DNA from: Nematopogon swammerdamellus
Lineage: Eukaryota > Arthropoda > Insecta > Lepidoptera > Adelidae
Length of the DNA stretch: 64,000 nt
Reading direction: 5' to 3'
NCBI GenBank assembly: GCA_946902875.1
Contig: OX336337.1
Span: 868,001-932,000, forward strand
Positions 1 to 10,440 of this stretch are shown here, piece after piece. The stretch's first letter is position 1, and every line of letters begins with the position of its first letter. Under the pieces are notes generated by a model. It searched no databases, was not told the DNA's origin, and saw only the letters and a program-made list of their open reading frames with translations. A program made the translations under genes and the position numbers.

Positions 1-63
1 TATATCTACATAATTTTTAATGACACATTTGGTAATTTTCTTAAAGTTCTTTTTCACTTATAT

Positions 64-321
64 ACACGGTGTTGCAACCCCAACCGTAAAACCCGAAAGG
101 GGGTGATTCTGTACGTGAAATAGAACAACTTTTGTTCTACGACTTTTTTATTTGAAGAAAAAAAATGTTTTTTCCATACATTTTGAGAATTTGTATGGAA
201 AAAATAATTTTCTTTTTGTTTCAAAAAAATTTTTTTCTTCACAGAAGTTGTTTAGTTTCACATATAGAATAACCCCATTATGTCAGTTAAAAATATTACG
301 GGGGCAACTGCAACACCGTGT
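64..321. mobile_element. Foldback MITE, 258 bp
   Basis: Both ends carry the 13-base inverted repeat ACACGGTGTTGCA (64-76 and 309-321). The similarity continues inward: a GATTCTGTACGTGAAATAGA block near 105 pairs with a diverged block around 250-275, and the centre (about 166-207) is itself palindromic around TTCCATACA/TGTATGGAA. The whole unit should fold into one long hairpin. No coding capacity and no clear target duplication, so the superfamily is open. Confidence 0.75.
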
Positions 322-535
322 TTAAGGTGCCTCTTTATTATGGTCAAATATTTTGGGAGGGTTATATACGCACTCAAATAAATACGTTGACCAAAGCAAT
401 CAACCCAAAACACAAAGCTTACACGACAAGCGCGGCGTCTCTAGGGCAGCGCGCCGACAAAAGGTCCAGTGACCTACTTACTGACACACTTTTTCGGCAG
501 GTCAAAAAGACCGTGGAATACTACTCTCGAATATC

Positions 536-1110
536 CAAAGGTTGACTGGAAGAAATCTCTATAAGTGATATGTCCCCTTTGCCTCTCATGTAAATTATAT
601 AATAATCACCTTTGCTCACATGGACCCTCTGTAATTAACAAATTAGATCCTTCTACTAGGGACATAATTAGCGGATATAAATTCAAAAAAAATATTCACA
701 AATGGCTTTTCGAACTAGGTCGCTCTAGAACTGATGAACTGTTGCAATGTATATCCTAACCAATACCTTCTATATTAGATGATTTTGATCCTAACACATC
801 CCTATGCCCTACAAGCACTCATTCATCCTCGCATGCATACACAAAATTTACACTTACATTCGACCCCACACACACGCACACATACACACACACCTAAGAA
901 AAGGAAGTATAAAGTATAAACACGATGTATAAAGTAAATATTGACAGTTACCTGCCCCCTATAATACGGCTTGCGCTAGTTTAGAGGGCAGGGGTTGCTC
1001 CATGTACAAATTAACTTCACTATCTTAAAAATTATGCTGTAATCATGTTTATTATGTTAAAGTTTCTCATATGTGTATAAATAAATAAATTGAAATTGAA
1101 ATTGAAATGT
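536..1110 (+). mobile_element. 3' ends of non-LTR retrotransposons
   Basis: Bases 536-595 match the G-type 3' UTR seen at 45215-45270 (GGTTGACTGGAAGAAATC, then a CCTCATGTAAATTA-like stretch). A second module ends in the microsatellite tail (TTGAAA)n at 1090-1110, typical of target-primed retrotransposition. Between them a short peptide (separate entry) and ACACAC-rich 3' UTR. This is probably two truncated copies side by side. Confidence 0.5.
565..759 (+). pseudogene. C-terminal LINE reverse-transcriptase scrap
   Basis: The last ~40 residues contain FKKNIHKWLFELGRS followed by a stop at 757-759. The pattern (amphipathic helix with FK..I..WL) resembles the extreme C-terminus of CR1/Jockey-group LINE polyproteins, and a LINE-like microsatellite tail follows 330 bp downstream. 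No catalytic motif is present, so the clade cannot be named. The upstream half is probably 3' UTR of another copy read in frame. Confidence 0.35.
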
Positions 1111-1245
1111 TTTTGTTTGTTTGTCAAAAAACTTTCCGGGTGCGCTCACAACAATCTACCAAAGTTGTATAGTAAGCGGATGAAGGGTTTACGAACGCAT
1201 ACAAGATGAACGAACAAACAAACCTATATAAAATATTAATGTTTA

Positions 1246-1315
1246 TACAGTACGTGCTTCTTTCTGTAAAATGTTTTGGAGCAATAAAGCATTTTCTGTC
1301 TATCTAAAAATAATA
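1246..1315 (+). mobile_element. G-family LINE 3' tail fragment
   Basis: The stretch TGTAAAATGTTTTGGAGCAA followed by TAAAGCATTT and a TCTATCTA-type tail matches the 3' terminus of the G-family LINE at 45285-45333 and, inverted, 55409-55460. Severely 5'-truncated. Confidence 0.55.
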
Positions 1316-1372
1316 CAAATTTATATTTACAAATTTGAGTAAAAAATGTTTTCGATTAAGTATTGATTTTGT

Positions 1373-1692
1373 ACTGTGTGGGGCCGGTACTTTAAAAGAA
1401 TAGCCCCACTGCATCTCTCCCCGTGTATGTCGTAAAAGGCGACTAAGGGATATGGCTCCCTTCTTATATCACTAGGTGGTAGGGTAAAGCCCGCCCGGGT
1501 TGGTACCACCGCACTGAATGAAAGGTCCGTCGAAACGGCTATGTAAATAGTTCGTGTTTTCCGTCCAGTTCAGTGTAGCCGGCACGAACGAAGGAAGCAC
1601 TGACGTGGCACCAAGTTCACCCGGTGTTATGGGCTGACATCACGGATGTTTTAGGTGATGTAGCCAACCGTGTCAGTTTCCATAAAAAAAAA
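1373..1692 (+). mobile_element. Chimeric SINE-A (C module plus SINE-A body)
   Basis: 1373-1455 is the family C module (TGTGTGGGGCCGGTAC ... GTCGTAAAAGGCGACTAAGG). At about 1465 it switches to the SINE-A body (ACTAGGTGGTAGGGTAAAGC ... CCGTCCAGTTCAGTGTAGCC ... TGTTATGGGCTGACATCACG) and ends in an A-rich tail at 1682-1692. The tRNA-like head seen in the copies at 7276 and 21966 is missing. The same C module occurs alone elsewhere, so this is a composite. Confidence 0.8.
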
Positions 1693-3694
1693 AAGTACAT
1701 TTAATTTTTATCTGCTACCTATTTCGGAGAAAACAAAAGACATACCTACACGTACCTTCACGATAAAACAATATTCGCACCGATTCTTTAACAAAACTCG
1801 CCGAAACAATACAGGCTAAGGCCGCGCCGCCACTACCATACATACACTTATTTATTTACACAGTCGTATTAATTAACACACACGGGACTCTATTAAACTA
1901 AACTATACAATCCCACACCGCAGTGTTGCCCAAGCTACCACTACCTTTACCATACAATATCTATTACACTCTAATTAATATTCAACGTCCGGCTTACTCT
2001 TGTGGCTTTGTTCCGGCGGCGCTGGACCAGCAGAGTCGGTGGCTTTTTGATAATAAATTTGTACATAGTAATTGTTGAATGGACGGCAGCATGCGGTAAT
2101 GGGTTGTAAAAGTTTTGAGTTTATTATTTTATGTTTTAACACCGTCGTGCGACTAAATAAACAGTCCTCCCGTGTGAAAAGACCACCCAGTATAATACCT
2201 ACATGTAAGATCAATTAATAAAATTACAAATAATTTTTTTTTTATTGAAAGCGCGAAATTTGCCTCCTGTTATACTTTGTAGGTTAGTATAAATTATCTC
2301 ATATCATCGTTTTAAATGTTTTTGTCTTTTTAGCTACCTACCTATTTCTTATTTCTTGTCTCGCTTTGTTACATTAGGTATTAGGTCCAGTTGCCTTGGA
2401 CTTCTATTTTGTTTTTTTTTTTATAATATTTATTTTGTACTCCTACTACACACGGCAGTGTGTCAGTCGAGTTCGCAAAGCAAAAGGGCGACACACCGGC
2501 CGTGGTTTATGTTACACGAATCGATCCACTTTCGACCCCCCCATAACTTAAAATCTATTTGACGTACACATTTGAAACTTTGGTGTCTAGTAAGAACCTC
2601 TTTTAATTATTACCAAATGAGAAATTTAAATAAAAACCATCTTACCATTCGCGAGATAATGACGTCCGAAAATCACTATTTTTATCACTGACTGACTGAC
2701 TCACTCATCAAAAGTTTAGACTACTTCCAGGTGACCTAGGAAGTTAAAAGTTGGTGTGGAGGTAGGTTATTGAATTGGACGAATATAAAGAAAAAGTCGT
2801 CAAATTAAGGGTTGGTATAGAAGACAAAGTTATTAATGTGGCCACGAAAATATTATTAAAAGAGAGCGAAAAAAAAACTGTGTGTACACGCAGAAAATAA
2901 CTCTAAGCCTGACCTATAATAAAAAAAACAGAAGATAATATATATTTGACAAAAAATAATGATATCCCAAAACATAATTATATGAATAAAAGACAAGTTC
3001 GCAAAAAAAAAAAAACACTTGCAAGATAAGCACTTGGATAACGGCTTCCCTAATAAAAGAAGTGAGATCTAACTGGATACCAAGTTCTTCCGAAGTTCCT
3101 TAAATCATAGCTCCAGTTATGCGTAACGTTCTTCAGTTGCTTTAAAAGAAAATTTGTTATGTTCTTTGCTACACAATAGTACGTTTGCCAAGTTTATATC
3201 CACCTACTTCTTTGAGTTTGAGAACAATTTAGTCAAGTATTTCATTGACAAAGAACTAGTTCAATTAGATAAATTTGAATAAGAGAAAACTTGCCAAGTC
3301 GCACTATTGAAGCGCACAGAGAAGCTCGTTGGAGCGAGTGAGACGAATCATGACAAATTGCTGGTAGCGATGAATTGCTAAGAGAGAATAGCCCCGCTGA
3401 ACACGGAATACAGCGGTGCCAGTTCCCAAATTGCCACACACTCACACATACATATACGCATCGTAAGTCGTAAGTCAAGAAAATGAACGCCGTGCTCGCT
3501 GTGGCGACGGCGAATCAATTAGCTTCGTTTGCGAAGTGCTCCGATAAATACAGCTATCTCTAATTAGAATCGATGCCGGTATTGATGCTGCCAGCTCACG
3601 GAGAAGGGAGTACAGAGGGTTGTCGCTATAGCTATAAGTTCCAGTAAAACATGTTTCAACAGTGCAACGGGGGGTACGACTTCATAGACTTTTG
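1693..3694. other. Unassigned AT-rich stretch
   Basis: About 2 kb without a recognisable gene or repeat family. It holds poly(A/T) tracts, a short TGAC repeat at 2690-2705 and, at 3480-3690, a somewhat more GC-balanced part. The small ORFs here (for example 1975-2214 minus, 2356-2562 plus, 3242-3478 minus) have no family features and look like chance. Confidence 0.6.
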
Positions 3695-3910
3695 ATAATT
3701 TTTAACCGACTTCAAAAAAGGAGGATGTTCTCAATTGGACTGTATTTTTTTTATGTTTGTTACCTCAGAACTTTCGACTGGGTGAACCGATTTTGATGAT
3801 TCTTTTTTTATTTGAAAGCTGGTGCTTCCCGTCTGGTCCCATTTTGGTCAACATCGGATTGGAAAGCGTGGCGGAATCGCGAGGCCGAAGGCCGAGCGAT
3901 TCCGCCGAGT
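3695..3910 (+). repeat. Dispersed element starting AACCGACTTCAAAAAAGG
   Basis: The opening AACCGACTTCAAAAAAGGAG is a lepidopteran repeat signature known to me from general experience; a shorter related block (CACCGACTTCAAAAAACA) lies at 56772. Near the right end is a perfect 11-bp hairpin, GGCGGAATCGC (3870-3880) with GCGATTCCGCC (3896-3906). The hairpin position is Helitron-like but there is no CTAGT end. Confidence 0.5.
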
Positions 3911-4054
3911 ACATTAATAGCAAAAAATAACTAAAACTGTGAAATAAAAACTATTTAAAAAAATATAAAAACCGCCTTCATTTAGAAATAGTGATGACTC
4001 GTGCTATGTAGGCAGTGGCAAATATTTTTTTAAATGTAGACTAAGTGGGCATAA

Positions 4055-4215
4055 AAAAAAGTATCCAGCGAAGTTTATTGCCAGTTCTTCTTCGCTGTAA
4101 TAATCCAACAGGCAAAATGCTATAAATACATAAAACTTAAACGTTAAAATATGACGAATCCGAGTGCAGTGTACTGTCTATGAATAATGAATAAAGAATA
4201 AAAAAGAATAACGAA
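4055..4215 (+). mobile_element. D-family LINE 3' tail
   Basis: Contains the D tail hallmarks GCGAAGTTTATTGCCAGTTC TTCTTCGC, then a diverged CGAGTGCAGTGTACTGTC and an AATAAAGAAT-rich end. A decayed 5'-truncated copy. Confidence 0.6.
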
Positions 4216-4237
4216 TAGTCCGGCATAACTGCATGTG

Positions 4238-4350
4238 CGTTGAGTCCAAAGCGAAGCGCTGACATAGCACCTAGTTCATCAAGGTGTTATGGGCTGACGT
4301 CGCAGATGTTGTAGGTGATGTAGCCAACCGTGTCAATTTCCATAAAAAAA
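4238..4350 (+). mobile_element. SINE-A 3' fragment
   Basis: Carries only the last ~110 bp of SINE-A (GTTATGGGCTGACGTCGCAG ... GATGTAGCCAACCGTGTCAA) and the A tail at 4344-4350. Confidence 0.75.
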
Positions 4351-4671
4351 TGCAATGCCATCACGCCGACGTCGATGTCGTATGCATCTAGACGTGGGCG
4401 ACGCGACGCACCCAGTTTGTTTGGAGAAACTCCTCTCTACTCTCACCTCCGTGGGAGAGCTATTCCGGGGTCCGAGCGCGGGGCGAGTCTTGGTCGAATT
4501 GCTTCATGATTCGTGGTTACATTTAATAACGATACTGGTATGCCCTCGCTCGTTAGAATCTGAACTCTTTGTCCGCGGTTACATTTAGATTTCTCAAAGT
4601 ACTATAACTTAAGGTCTGACCTTCCGCAAAATTGAAAGACCCGTATAGTATATATGACCAGTTCTCTCGGT

Positions 4672-5098
4672 TATTTATTACGTACGGGTGTGACACGTGG
4701 ACTCTGACGTTCGCTGTTGTCCAAAGGTTGAAAGTTGTCCAGCGAGCGATGGAGCGAGCCATGCTGGGAATATCACTACGTGATATGGTGCGTAACAATC
4801 CGTCGACGCACCAACGTAGTCGATATTAGACACCGGGTGGCTAAGCTCAAGTGGCAGTGGGCTGGGCAAGTTAGCCGAAGAGACTACGACCGTTGGAGTA
4901 AGCGTGTCCTACACTGGTGGCCGTGCACAGTAAAACGGAGTGTGGGGAGATCATCCGCCAGGTGGGATGACGACATCAAGTACGTCGGCGGAAAGCAGTG
5001 GTTCCGTACCGCTGAAGGCCTGGAGGGCTGGAGGAAAATTGGAGAAGCGTAAGCAGTGGACGCTTACACGCTGACTGACTTACTTACTGACTGACTAT
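4672..5098 (+). pseudogene. RTE-type LINE reverse transcriptase, C-terminal end
   Basis: Translates to the C-terminal part of an RTE-clade LINE: TYGCDTWTLT, then QRAMERAMLGISLRDMVRN, then after a frameshift near 4797 HRVAKLKWQWAGQVSRR, RWDDDIKYVGGKQWFR and EGLEGWRKIGEA. The first part is in one frame and the rest one frame over, so a small deletion broke it. After the stop the tail is a CTGACTGACTTACTTACTGA-type microsatellite, as in RTE elements. The 5' end is truncated at about 4672. The same segment recurs inverted at 30262-30492. Confidence 0.85.
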
Positions 5099-5307
5099 CA
5101 CTTGCGTGCGACGAGACTGCTTATAGTAGAACACTCTAGATTTAATTTGTGAAAACTGTATGTAAATCGGTCGAGCATTCTCGAGTTGCAAGTAGACAAA
5201 CATACAGATGAAACACGCTGCACTTTATAAAATTAGAGATAAATGAATAAAACACTTATGAGATGTTATTATGTGGACAGTCACTAAAATACTTCCTTCC
5301 TTCCTCC

Positions 5308-5535
5308 TTACCTATAATAAAATCCAACGTCTGCTTTCTGTCTGAGTGTCTGAGTGTCTGTCTGTCCGCTTATAACTCGAGAACCACTGAACTGATTTTA
5401 ATAAAACAAAATTCTACGGATAGCTTGATTCTTCCTATCAACTATAGGCTACTTACTATCACGCTAAATGGCTTATGAGGTTAGCAGTGAAGTGAAATAT
5501 GAGAGCGGGCGGAGCCGCGGGCACAGCTTGTGTAA
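5308..5535 (+). mobile_element. Diverged H1 Helitron-like element
   Basis: Opens with TATAATAAAATCCAACGTCTG, has the GTCTGTCTGTCC run and AACTCGAGAACCACTGAACT block, and ends in GGCGGAGCCGCGGGCACAGC, corresponding to the terminal hairpin of H1 at 8655-8684. Non-autonomous, with a degraded 3' end (CAGCTT rather than CTAGT). Confidence 0.6.
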
Positions 5536-5654
5536 TTATATTTATGAAAAAAAAGATACCCTGCGAAATTCGTGCAGTCTTTCTGCCATAAGGTCTATCT
5601 TTTTGATGCTTTCTGAGATTATAATATTGTATTTAATAATGGTAATGAGAAGGA

Positions 5655-5936
5655 GAATTCCACTTGGATTGCTGGCTATACTGAACTAGAGGAGAACACA
5701 AGCGAGGTTGCTATGCGGGCATCTTACATTCAGTACGGTGGAATCAACACAGTTTTGAGCCTAAGGGGCAAGAGAAGAGACCTACAGTTTAACAACGGTT
5801 CAGAACGATGAAGCAGCAGGTATGCACGTAAAAAAACTCATTGGTATACGCCGAACGGAATCGAACCTCGGACCTCCGCACGAGAAGCCAACGCCCAGAC
5901 CACTCGCCCATTCCTCGCTGAAACCAAACCAAATAG
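5655..5936 (-). mobile_element. SINE-B, minus strand
   Basis: The inverted tRNA-like head is at 5862-5936 (B-box complement GGAATCGAACCTCGGACC). The body (CTGGCTATACTGAACTAGAG, GCTATGCGGGCATCTTACAT, CAGTACGGTGGAATCAACAC) matches the fuller copies at 24181-24589 and 43949-44343. Several small deletions. Confidence 0.8.
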
Positions 5937-6539
5937 AGGAAAGTGAACAAAAGGGACTCCAGGGGACTAGCCAGGGGATATAGGAAACTAGATCATAGTT
6001 GGCGGCCGGTCATTTAAATAAATATTTGAGCCAGGGGCCAATTAAAAGCAATGACGCGTTGGATCGAGCATTGCATGGTGTTACCCGACTAACGACAGTG
6101 ACGAGCGAAGAGCAGTCATCGATACAGAGGCTGTTGGGGACAATAAAACAATGGCAAGGTGTGAATAGCATTGTACAGACTCGTACCTCGTAACTTCAGA
6201 TGTCACTCAAACATTATCTGCTTCATAAAATGCGTATATTTTCAGAAGCTTGAAAGAACGGAACGGGCGTAAATATTGAACTTGTGCTGAAACCACAACG
6301 AACATTTTACCTACGACGTTTTAGTCCGTAGTACTATAAAAGTAATCTACTCAGGCATATTTCTACTGCGGCTGATCGTCTGCACTGGGTCATGCGATCA
6401 CGCACCTTTTCGTTTTCACATCTAACCTATTCAAATGGTCTCTACTTAGAAGTATAAACGAACCCTCATCTGTAATTAATTACATAGGTAGTTAATTCTT
6501 TTAATTAGTTTTCTGCTTATAAGTTTCCACACCCCACAC
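5937..6539. other. Unassigned stretch
   Basis: No repeat family recognised. A 64-codon frame at 5999-6193 begins near LAAGHLNKYLSQ; the same five residues AAGHL occur at 61280-61300. I do not recognise the peptide and treat it as unproven. Confidence 0.4.
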
Positions 6540-6846
6540 TTCCATACGGAAGCCTACAACTTTGGCTGTCTATCTGTTTGTCGGTCTGTCTGTCCGTCCG
6601 TCCGATGGCTGTGTATCCTGTATCTTGGTGGTACAAAGTCAGTGGGTCCACGAGTCACACACTGCAATAGCTAGCCGATTGAAATTTTCACAGAATATGT
6701 GTTATTTTGGCAACAAATCATAAAAAAATTAAAATTTTAAAAATTAAGAGGCTTCGTCACATCATACAAGAAACGTGTTTTTTAACGTTTTCTTTTTGTG
6801 GAGCGGAAACCTCGGTGCGCGAGTCCGACTGGGCCGTGTTTTTAAT
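6540..6846 (+). mobile_element. F-family element, diverged copy
   Basis: Has the F hallmarks in order: a GTCTGTCTGTCCGTCCGTCC run, CCGATTGAAATTTTCACAGA, TACAAGAAACGTGTTTT, and the end CCTCGGTGCGCGAGTCCGAC TGGGCCGTGTTTTT. The 5' TTTTTAGGGTTCCGTA is mostly lost. Confidence 0.65.
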
Positions 6847-7126
6847 AAGCTAAATACAAGAAAATACATTTATTTTAATTTCCATTGCACTACTGGGTCT
6901 TAAGGAGGGAAACTCTACTGAATTATGTAAAGTATAAAAAGTAGTGAAAATCGGTTAGCGAACGCAGCGCCGCATCTGTTGGCGTCCGCGTTCACCGAAC
7001 ACGCCGCCAGTCAATTAATCTTTTCAATTTGCATCAATTTGAATACTGATTGAAATTATATCGAGATATCATAACGCCGCCGGATCTAATTGCATGTCCC
7101 CCTCCACACGGCTGCTGTGCAATCTG

Positions 7127-7146
7127 CCCCCCCCCCCCCCCCCCCC
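7127..7146. repeat. C20 homopolymer
   Basis: Twenty consecutive C on the plus strand, directly before a SINE-B fragment. One of at least eight runs of 14 or more G/C in the window. Confidence 0.95.
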
Positions 7147-7180
7147 TCGACCAGTGGCGCATCGCAGCAGTCGAGAAAGG

Positions 7181-7275
7181 GGGCCGCATAGCAGCCTCGG
7201 TCGTGCTCTCCTGTAAGCCAGTGATAGACAAACCAAATTGAAGGGTCCGGTATGGCTCCTTGTAGGTGATATTTG
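7181..7275 (+). mobile_element. SINE-B 3' fragment
   Basis: GGCCGCATAGCAGCCTCGGT followed by GGTATGGCTCCTTGTAGGTG matches the 3' half of SINE-B (27375-27470). It abuts the head of the next SINE-A copy. Confidence 0.65.
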
Positions 7276-7630
7276 TGATCCTCGGTAGCTCAGTGGTGCG
7301 GTCGGTCAATTCTTAATAGCAACCCTGGTCGCGTTCAGTTCTTAGATGGGTGACCGCTGCTGCTCGAGCGTTGGAGGCTGACCGTGTTTCGGATTCCTTC
7401 CCTTCTTACCTTACTAGGTGGTACGGTTTATCCCGGTCGGGTTGATACCACCGCACTACACGAAACGTAGGTCGAAACGGCTATGTAAATAGTTCGTGGT
7501 TTCCGTCCAGTTCAGTGTAGCCGACATGAAATGAAGGGAAGCACTAACATGGCGCCTAGTTCACCCGGTGTTATGGGCTGACATCACGGATGTTGAAGGT
7601 GGCCTACCGTGTCAGTTTCCATAAAATATT
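7276..7630 (+). mobile_element. SINE-A, near full length
   Basis: Starts with the tRNA-like head CCTCGGTAGCTCAGTGGTGC (A-box GTAGCTCAGTGG), followed by CAGTTCTTAGATGGGTGACC, the central CTAGGTGGTACGGTTTATCC, ACGGCTATGTAAATAGTTCG, and the tail GTGTCAGTTTCCATAAAATA. About 355 bp. A tRNA-derived SINE transcribed by RNA polymerase III is the natural reading. Confidence 0.85.
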
Positions 7631-8248
7631 TTTTTATATATTAGCTGGGCTGTACTCAGTAGAAGAGAATGAAGCTTGCGCCTTCCGCTTCACCAGAGCG
7701 CTCATAGAGAGCCCATAGACTAATCTATATCGCAAGAATCAAACCGGAAAACGAAGAGCTAACTTTTTAACGTAGTTGACATAACAATGACGAAATGCAA
7801 TGGAAACACGGATTTTTCTAAATTGTCTGTACCTACCTAATTTTATTTTCATACGAAAATTTTATGTAAATCTTTACCATTTTTGTTTTTCAAGATAATG
7901 TATGAATATATAGTCAATATCTAAGAAATTGGTCTTCCGATATTCTGGAGGGGCGAGACGCCAAGATACGGCCCTGACGCCCCGCCTCCCTCTAGCTCCG
8001 GACGCCTCCGCCCCCACCTCCGGTAGCGACGGGCCGTGCTGTCTATGACACCAATTTCGAGCCAGAAGCTGCTGTAAATCGATTTATGTGCATATCAATA
8101 ATTTGGCGTGTTGTATTTTGACCCAGATCCACCCAGATCAAGAATTTGCACGCGAAAGTATACATTTGTAAGGTAATTTCATTTACGATGTTCATTTTAG
8201 CATTATATGCATTTTAGTAATTTATTACAGCGGCTTATTCTTGATCTT
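7631..8248. other. Unassigned, with GC-rich core
   Basis: No gene or known repeat. A GC-rich block at 7945-8040 is flanked by short inverted pieces (GAAATTGGT at 7925 and ACCAATTTC at 8050), which may mark an old small element. Confidence 0.4.
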
Positions 8249-8684
8249 CTCTTCTCTATCTCTATCTCTATCTCTATCTCTATCTCTATCTCTATCTTCT
8301 CTATCTCTACTTCTTATAAAAGGTAACACCTGTCTGTATGTATGTATGTTTAAGGTAAACTCCGGAACTACTGAACAGATTTTGATGCGGTTTGCACCAA
8401 TGTAAAGAGTAGTTCTTGAGGCTCACTATACGTAATATATCATCACACTAAATAACCTTAGGGCTGAGCAGTATCATATATAGTATGAACGGAATTTAGT
8501 GTCGAATGGTTGTGCCGGATGGAGAGGGGAGAGAATGATGGAGGGGAGGGGATGGGGAAGGAGGTGAGAGAGAGAGAGAGAGAGAAAGAATGTAAGAGAA
8601 GCGATTGTTTATTGTATTTGCGGTTAATTCTGATTTGCCATTAAACCGAGTTTACCGCGAGCAGAGCCGCGGGCAAAAACTAGT
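8249..8684 (+). mobile_element. H1 non-autonomous Helitron
   Basis: Begins with a TCTCTATCTCTATCTCTATC run and CTTCTTATAAAAGG, contains TACTGAACAGATTTTGATGC, an expanded GA microsatellite (8566-8585), and ends TACCGCGAGCAGAGCCGCGG GCAAAAACTAGT. The CCGCG/CGCGG stem followed by CTAGT is the canonical Helitron 3' terminus. No Rep/helicase, so non-autonomous. Confidence 0.8.
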
Positions 8685-8774
8685 AACTGTATACAAAGAT
8701 TAACCCTAAAGATAAAAACTTATATTTATTTATTTACTTTATTTCCTTTTATGAACCAACTAAGTATTATCTTC

Positions 8775-8974
8775 CTTCGTAGCAACATTGTTGGAGTTGG
8801 AGGGAGGGAAGGAGAAGGAAGGAGGGACGGGAATGGAGTGGGGAGCGATGGAGGGAGGTACAGAGAGGGAGAGAATATAAGAGAAGCGATCGTTTATATT
8901 ATCATATTTGCGTTTAAATCGGATTTCCTATTAAACCGAGTCTATCGCGAGCGAAACCGCGGGCAAAAGCTAGC
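8775..8974 (+). mobile_element. H1 Helitron, 3' half
   Basis: Repeats the right half of the preceding copy: GGAAGG-rich tract, GAAGCGATCGTTTATATTAT, GTTTAAATCGGATTTCCTAT, then CGCGAGCGAAACCGCGGGCA AAAGCTAGC. One base change in the stem and a CTAGC end instead of CTAGT. Confidence 0.75.
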
Positions 8975-9689
8975 ACTCTAACAATTTAATAGCCTACACA
9001 GTATATGGATATATGAAAAGAAAATATTAATTAATAGCCATTTTGGGTTCTTAATTATTATTATAATATAATTTAATTAATATCGGCGCCCGATAGGTTA
9101 ATACTCTAAATATCAATCGGGCGAATTTTACTGTATACACACTATGAATTTTGTACGAATATGTACAAGTACTCACATGTATTTTTTTCTTTTTATTATT
9201 CGATTATACAATGAAGCGAAGACTACTATTGATAAAATGTAATTAACCAGCCACAATACAAACACAGCGTCGGATTACAGCAGCTCATTAGAGGAGCGAG
9301 AGACGACACGTCCGCGCCGCTCGGCGTCTGGCCCGCTAATCTCTAATTACGATCGAGTGGAGGGCGGATGTGGCCGCTTGGAGCGCACCTGTCGCGCCTC
9401 ACTTCCTGTCGGCCAGGACTGAGGAACTTCGCTCTTGTTAGTGTAGCTCATTTACATTTTCTTCTCTCACAAACATGTCTTCTTCGTTTATATAATATTG
9501 AAATTCAAAGCACGTTAAAATACGTATTGCTAATAAAATCTGAAAAGTAATTTCTGAAAGGATCAATGATGTATAAGAAAAAAATTCACAAATCTCATGC
9601 ATTACATGACCTTCGGGTACATTGAAAATGACTTTTAGGGCGTATTCAAATACAGTAGTGGAGCGTTTGAAGAAAGTAAGAAAGCTCGC
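8975..9689. other. Unassigned with GC-rich island
   Basis: 9245-9425 stands out from its AT-rich flanks: GGAGCGAGAGACGACACGTC, CGCTCGGCGTCTGGCCCGC, then TCTAATTACGATCGAGTGGA. TAATTA-type homeodomain cores next to GC-rich sequence suggest a host regulatory island; function is inference. Confidence 0.35.
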
Positions 9690-9872
9690 TACCATACCTG
9701 TAGTTTGGCGCGCGGAACCATTCGGTTTTTATAAGAGCCACATCTTAGCTTAAGCGTTAAATGTGCGTGTACTAAGTTTCATCGAATTCGGATGATCAGT
9801 TTAAGAGTTACGGAAGAACATACACACAGAAAAGATTTCTAAAAATTTTCAATTTAGTTTTAGTATCATAAT

Positions 9873-10038
9873 GGGTGTCTTAAAACTTCGTATCAACGTG
9901 CTAGACAGCCTAGTCCGCAAATCTGCTGGCATGGCGCCTCACTGAGCGTGGTTTCGCGAGGAGAGGGGTTTTTGGGTCTGTCGACTGTACCATTGGTCCG
10001 TCGACACAGCCACCCATGTTGGTTTACATTTAAAAAAA
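9873..10038 (+). mobile_element. Insertion carrying end of nuclease-like gene fragment
   Basis: The reverse complement of 52750-52890, including the frame LDSLVRKSAGMAP and the same stop codon position (9949-9951). The homology continues past the stop (CCACGCTCAGT... on the other strand), so the whole segment moved as DNA, not as a coding domain. It sits inside the inverted H2 copy. Confidence 0.6.
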
Positions 10039-10071
10039 CATAGAGTCTACAAACGCAGTATCTCATAAACC

Positions 10072-10386
10072 GATTCCGCCGTCCTCATTCCACCTCCGCA
10101 CTACGCGTACTGGGCAGGGGATGCACCCCTATTCAATCGATCTACCACCGATAACCGGTTCTGTTGATCTTTTATTCACAGAACCGGTAAATTGTGGAAC
10201 GCACTCCCTGCCTATCTATTTCCGCCCAAGTACAGCCTGGGGTTCTTTAAAAGTGGCGTGAAAAGGCTCCTGTCAGGCCGTCATGGCATTCGCAATCCCC
10301 GTGCATCACAGAATGTCCATGGGCACCGTTAGACACCTACTTGTAGGTGAAACGATGCCACATGTCGCGCTATCCATAAAAAAATA
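10072..10386 (+). mobile_element. E-family LINE 3' end
   Basis: Homologous to 13250-13590 and 60930-61080: CCATTCCACCTCCGCAC-type, CTGGGCAGGGGATGCACCC, ACAGAACCGGTAAATTGTGG, GTCAGGCCGTCATGGCATTC, GAATGTCCATGGGCACCGTT, ending CCATAAAAAAATAAAAC. It encodes the LINE C-terminus (RTGKLWNALPAYLF-like). Inserted into the inverted H2 copy. Confidence 0.8.
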
Positions 10387-10440
10387 AAACAAAGTAACTT
10401 AATCCATGACCATCCCTTACATGTTATTATTAGTATTGAT

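Larger units (their letters stand above)
9690..10440 (-). mobile_element. H2 Helitron-like element, twice interrupted
   Basis: Read on the minus strand this is H2: CCATGACCATCCCTTACAT (10405-10423), then ATGAGATACTGCGTTTGTAG (10050-10071), then GATCATCCGAATTCGATGAA (9782-9800) and the CGGTAGCGAGC end. The three parts are separated by foreign DNA at 9873-10038 and 10072-10386. The intact order is shown by the uninterrupted copies at 10918 and 50599. Confidence 0.75.

Noticed and set aside
5999..6193. Frame sharing AAGHL with 61280-61300
   Set aside because: Five shared residues are too few; surrounding DNA does not align by eye. Kept only as a note.
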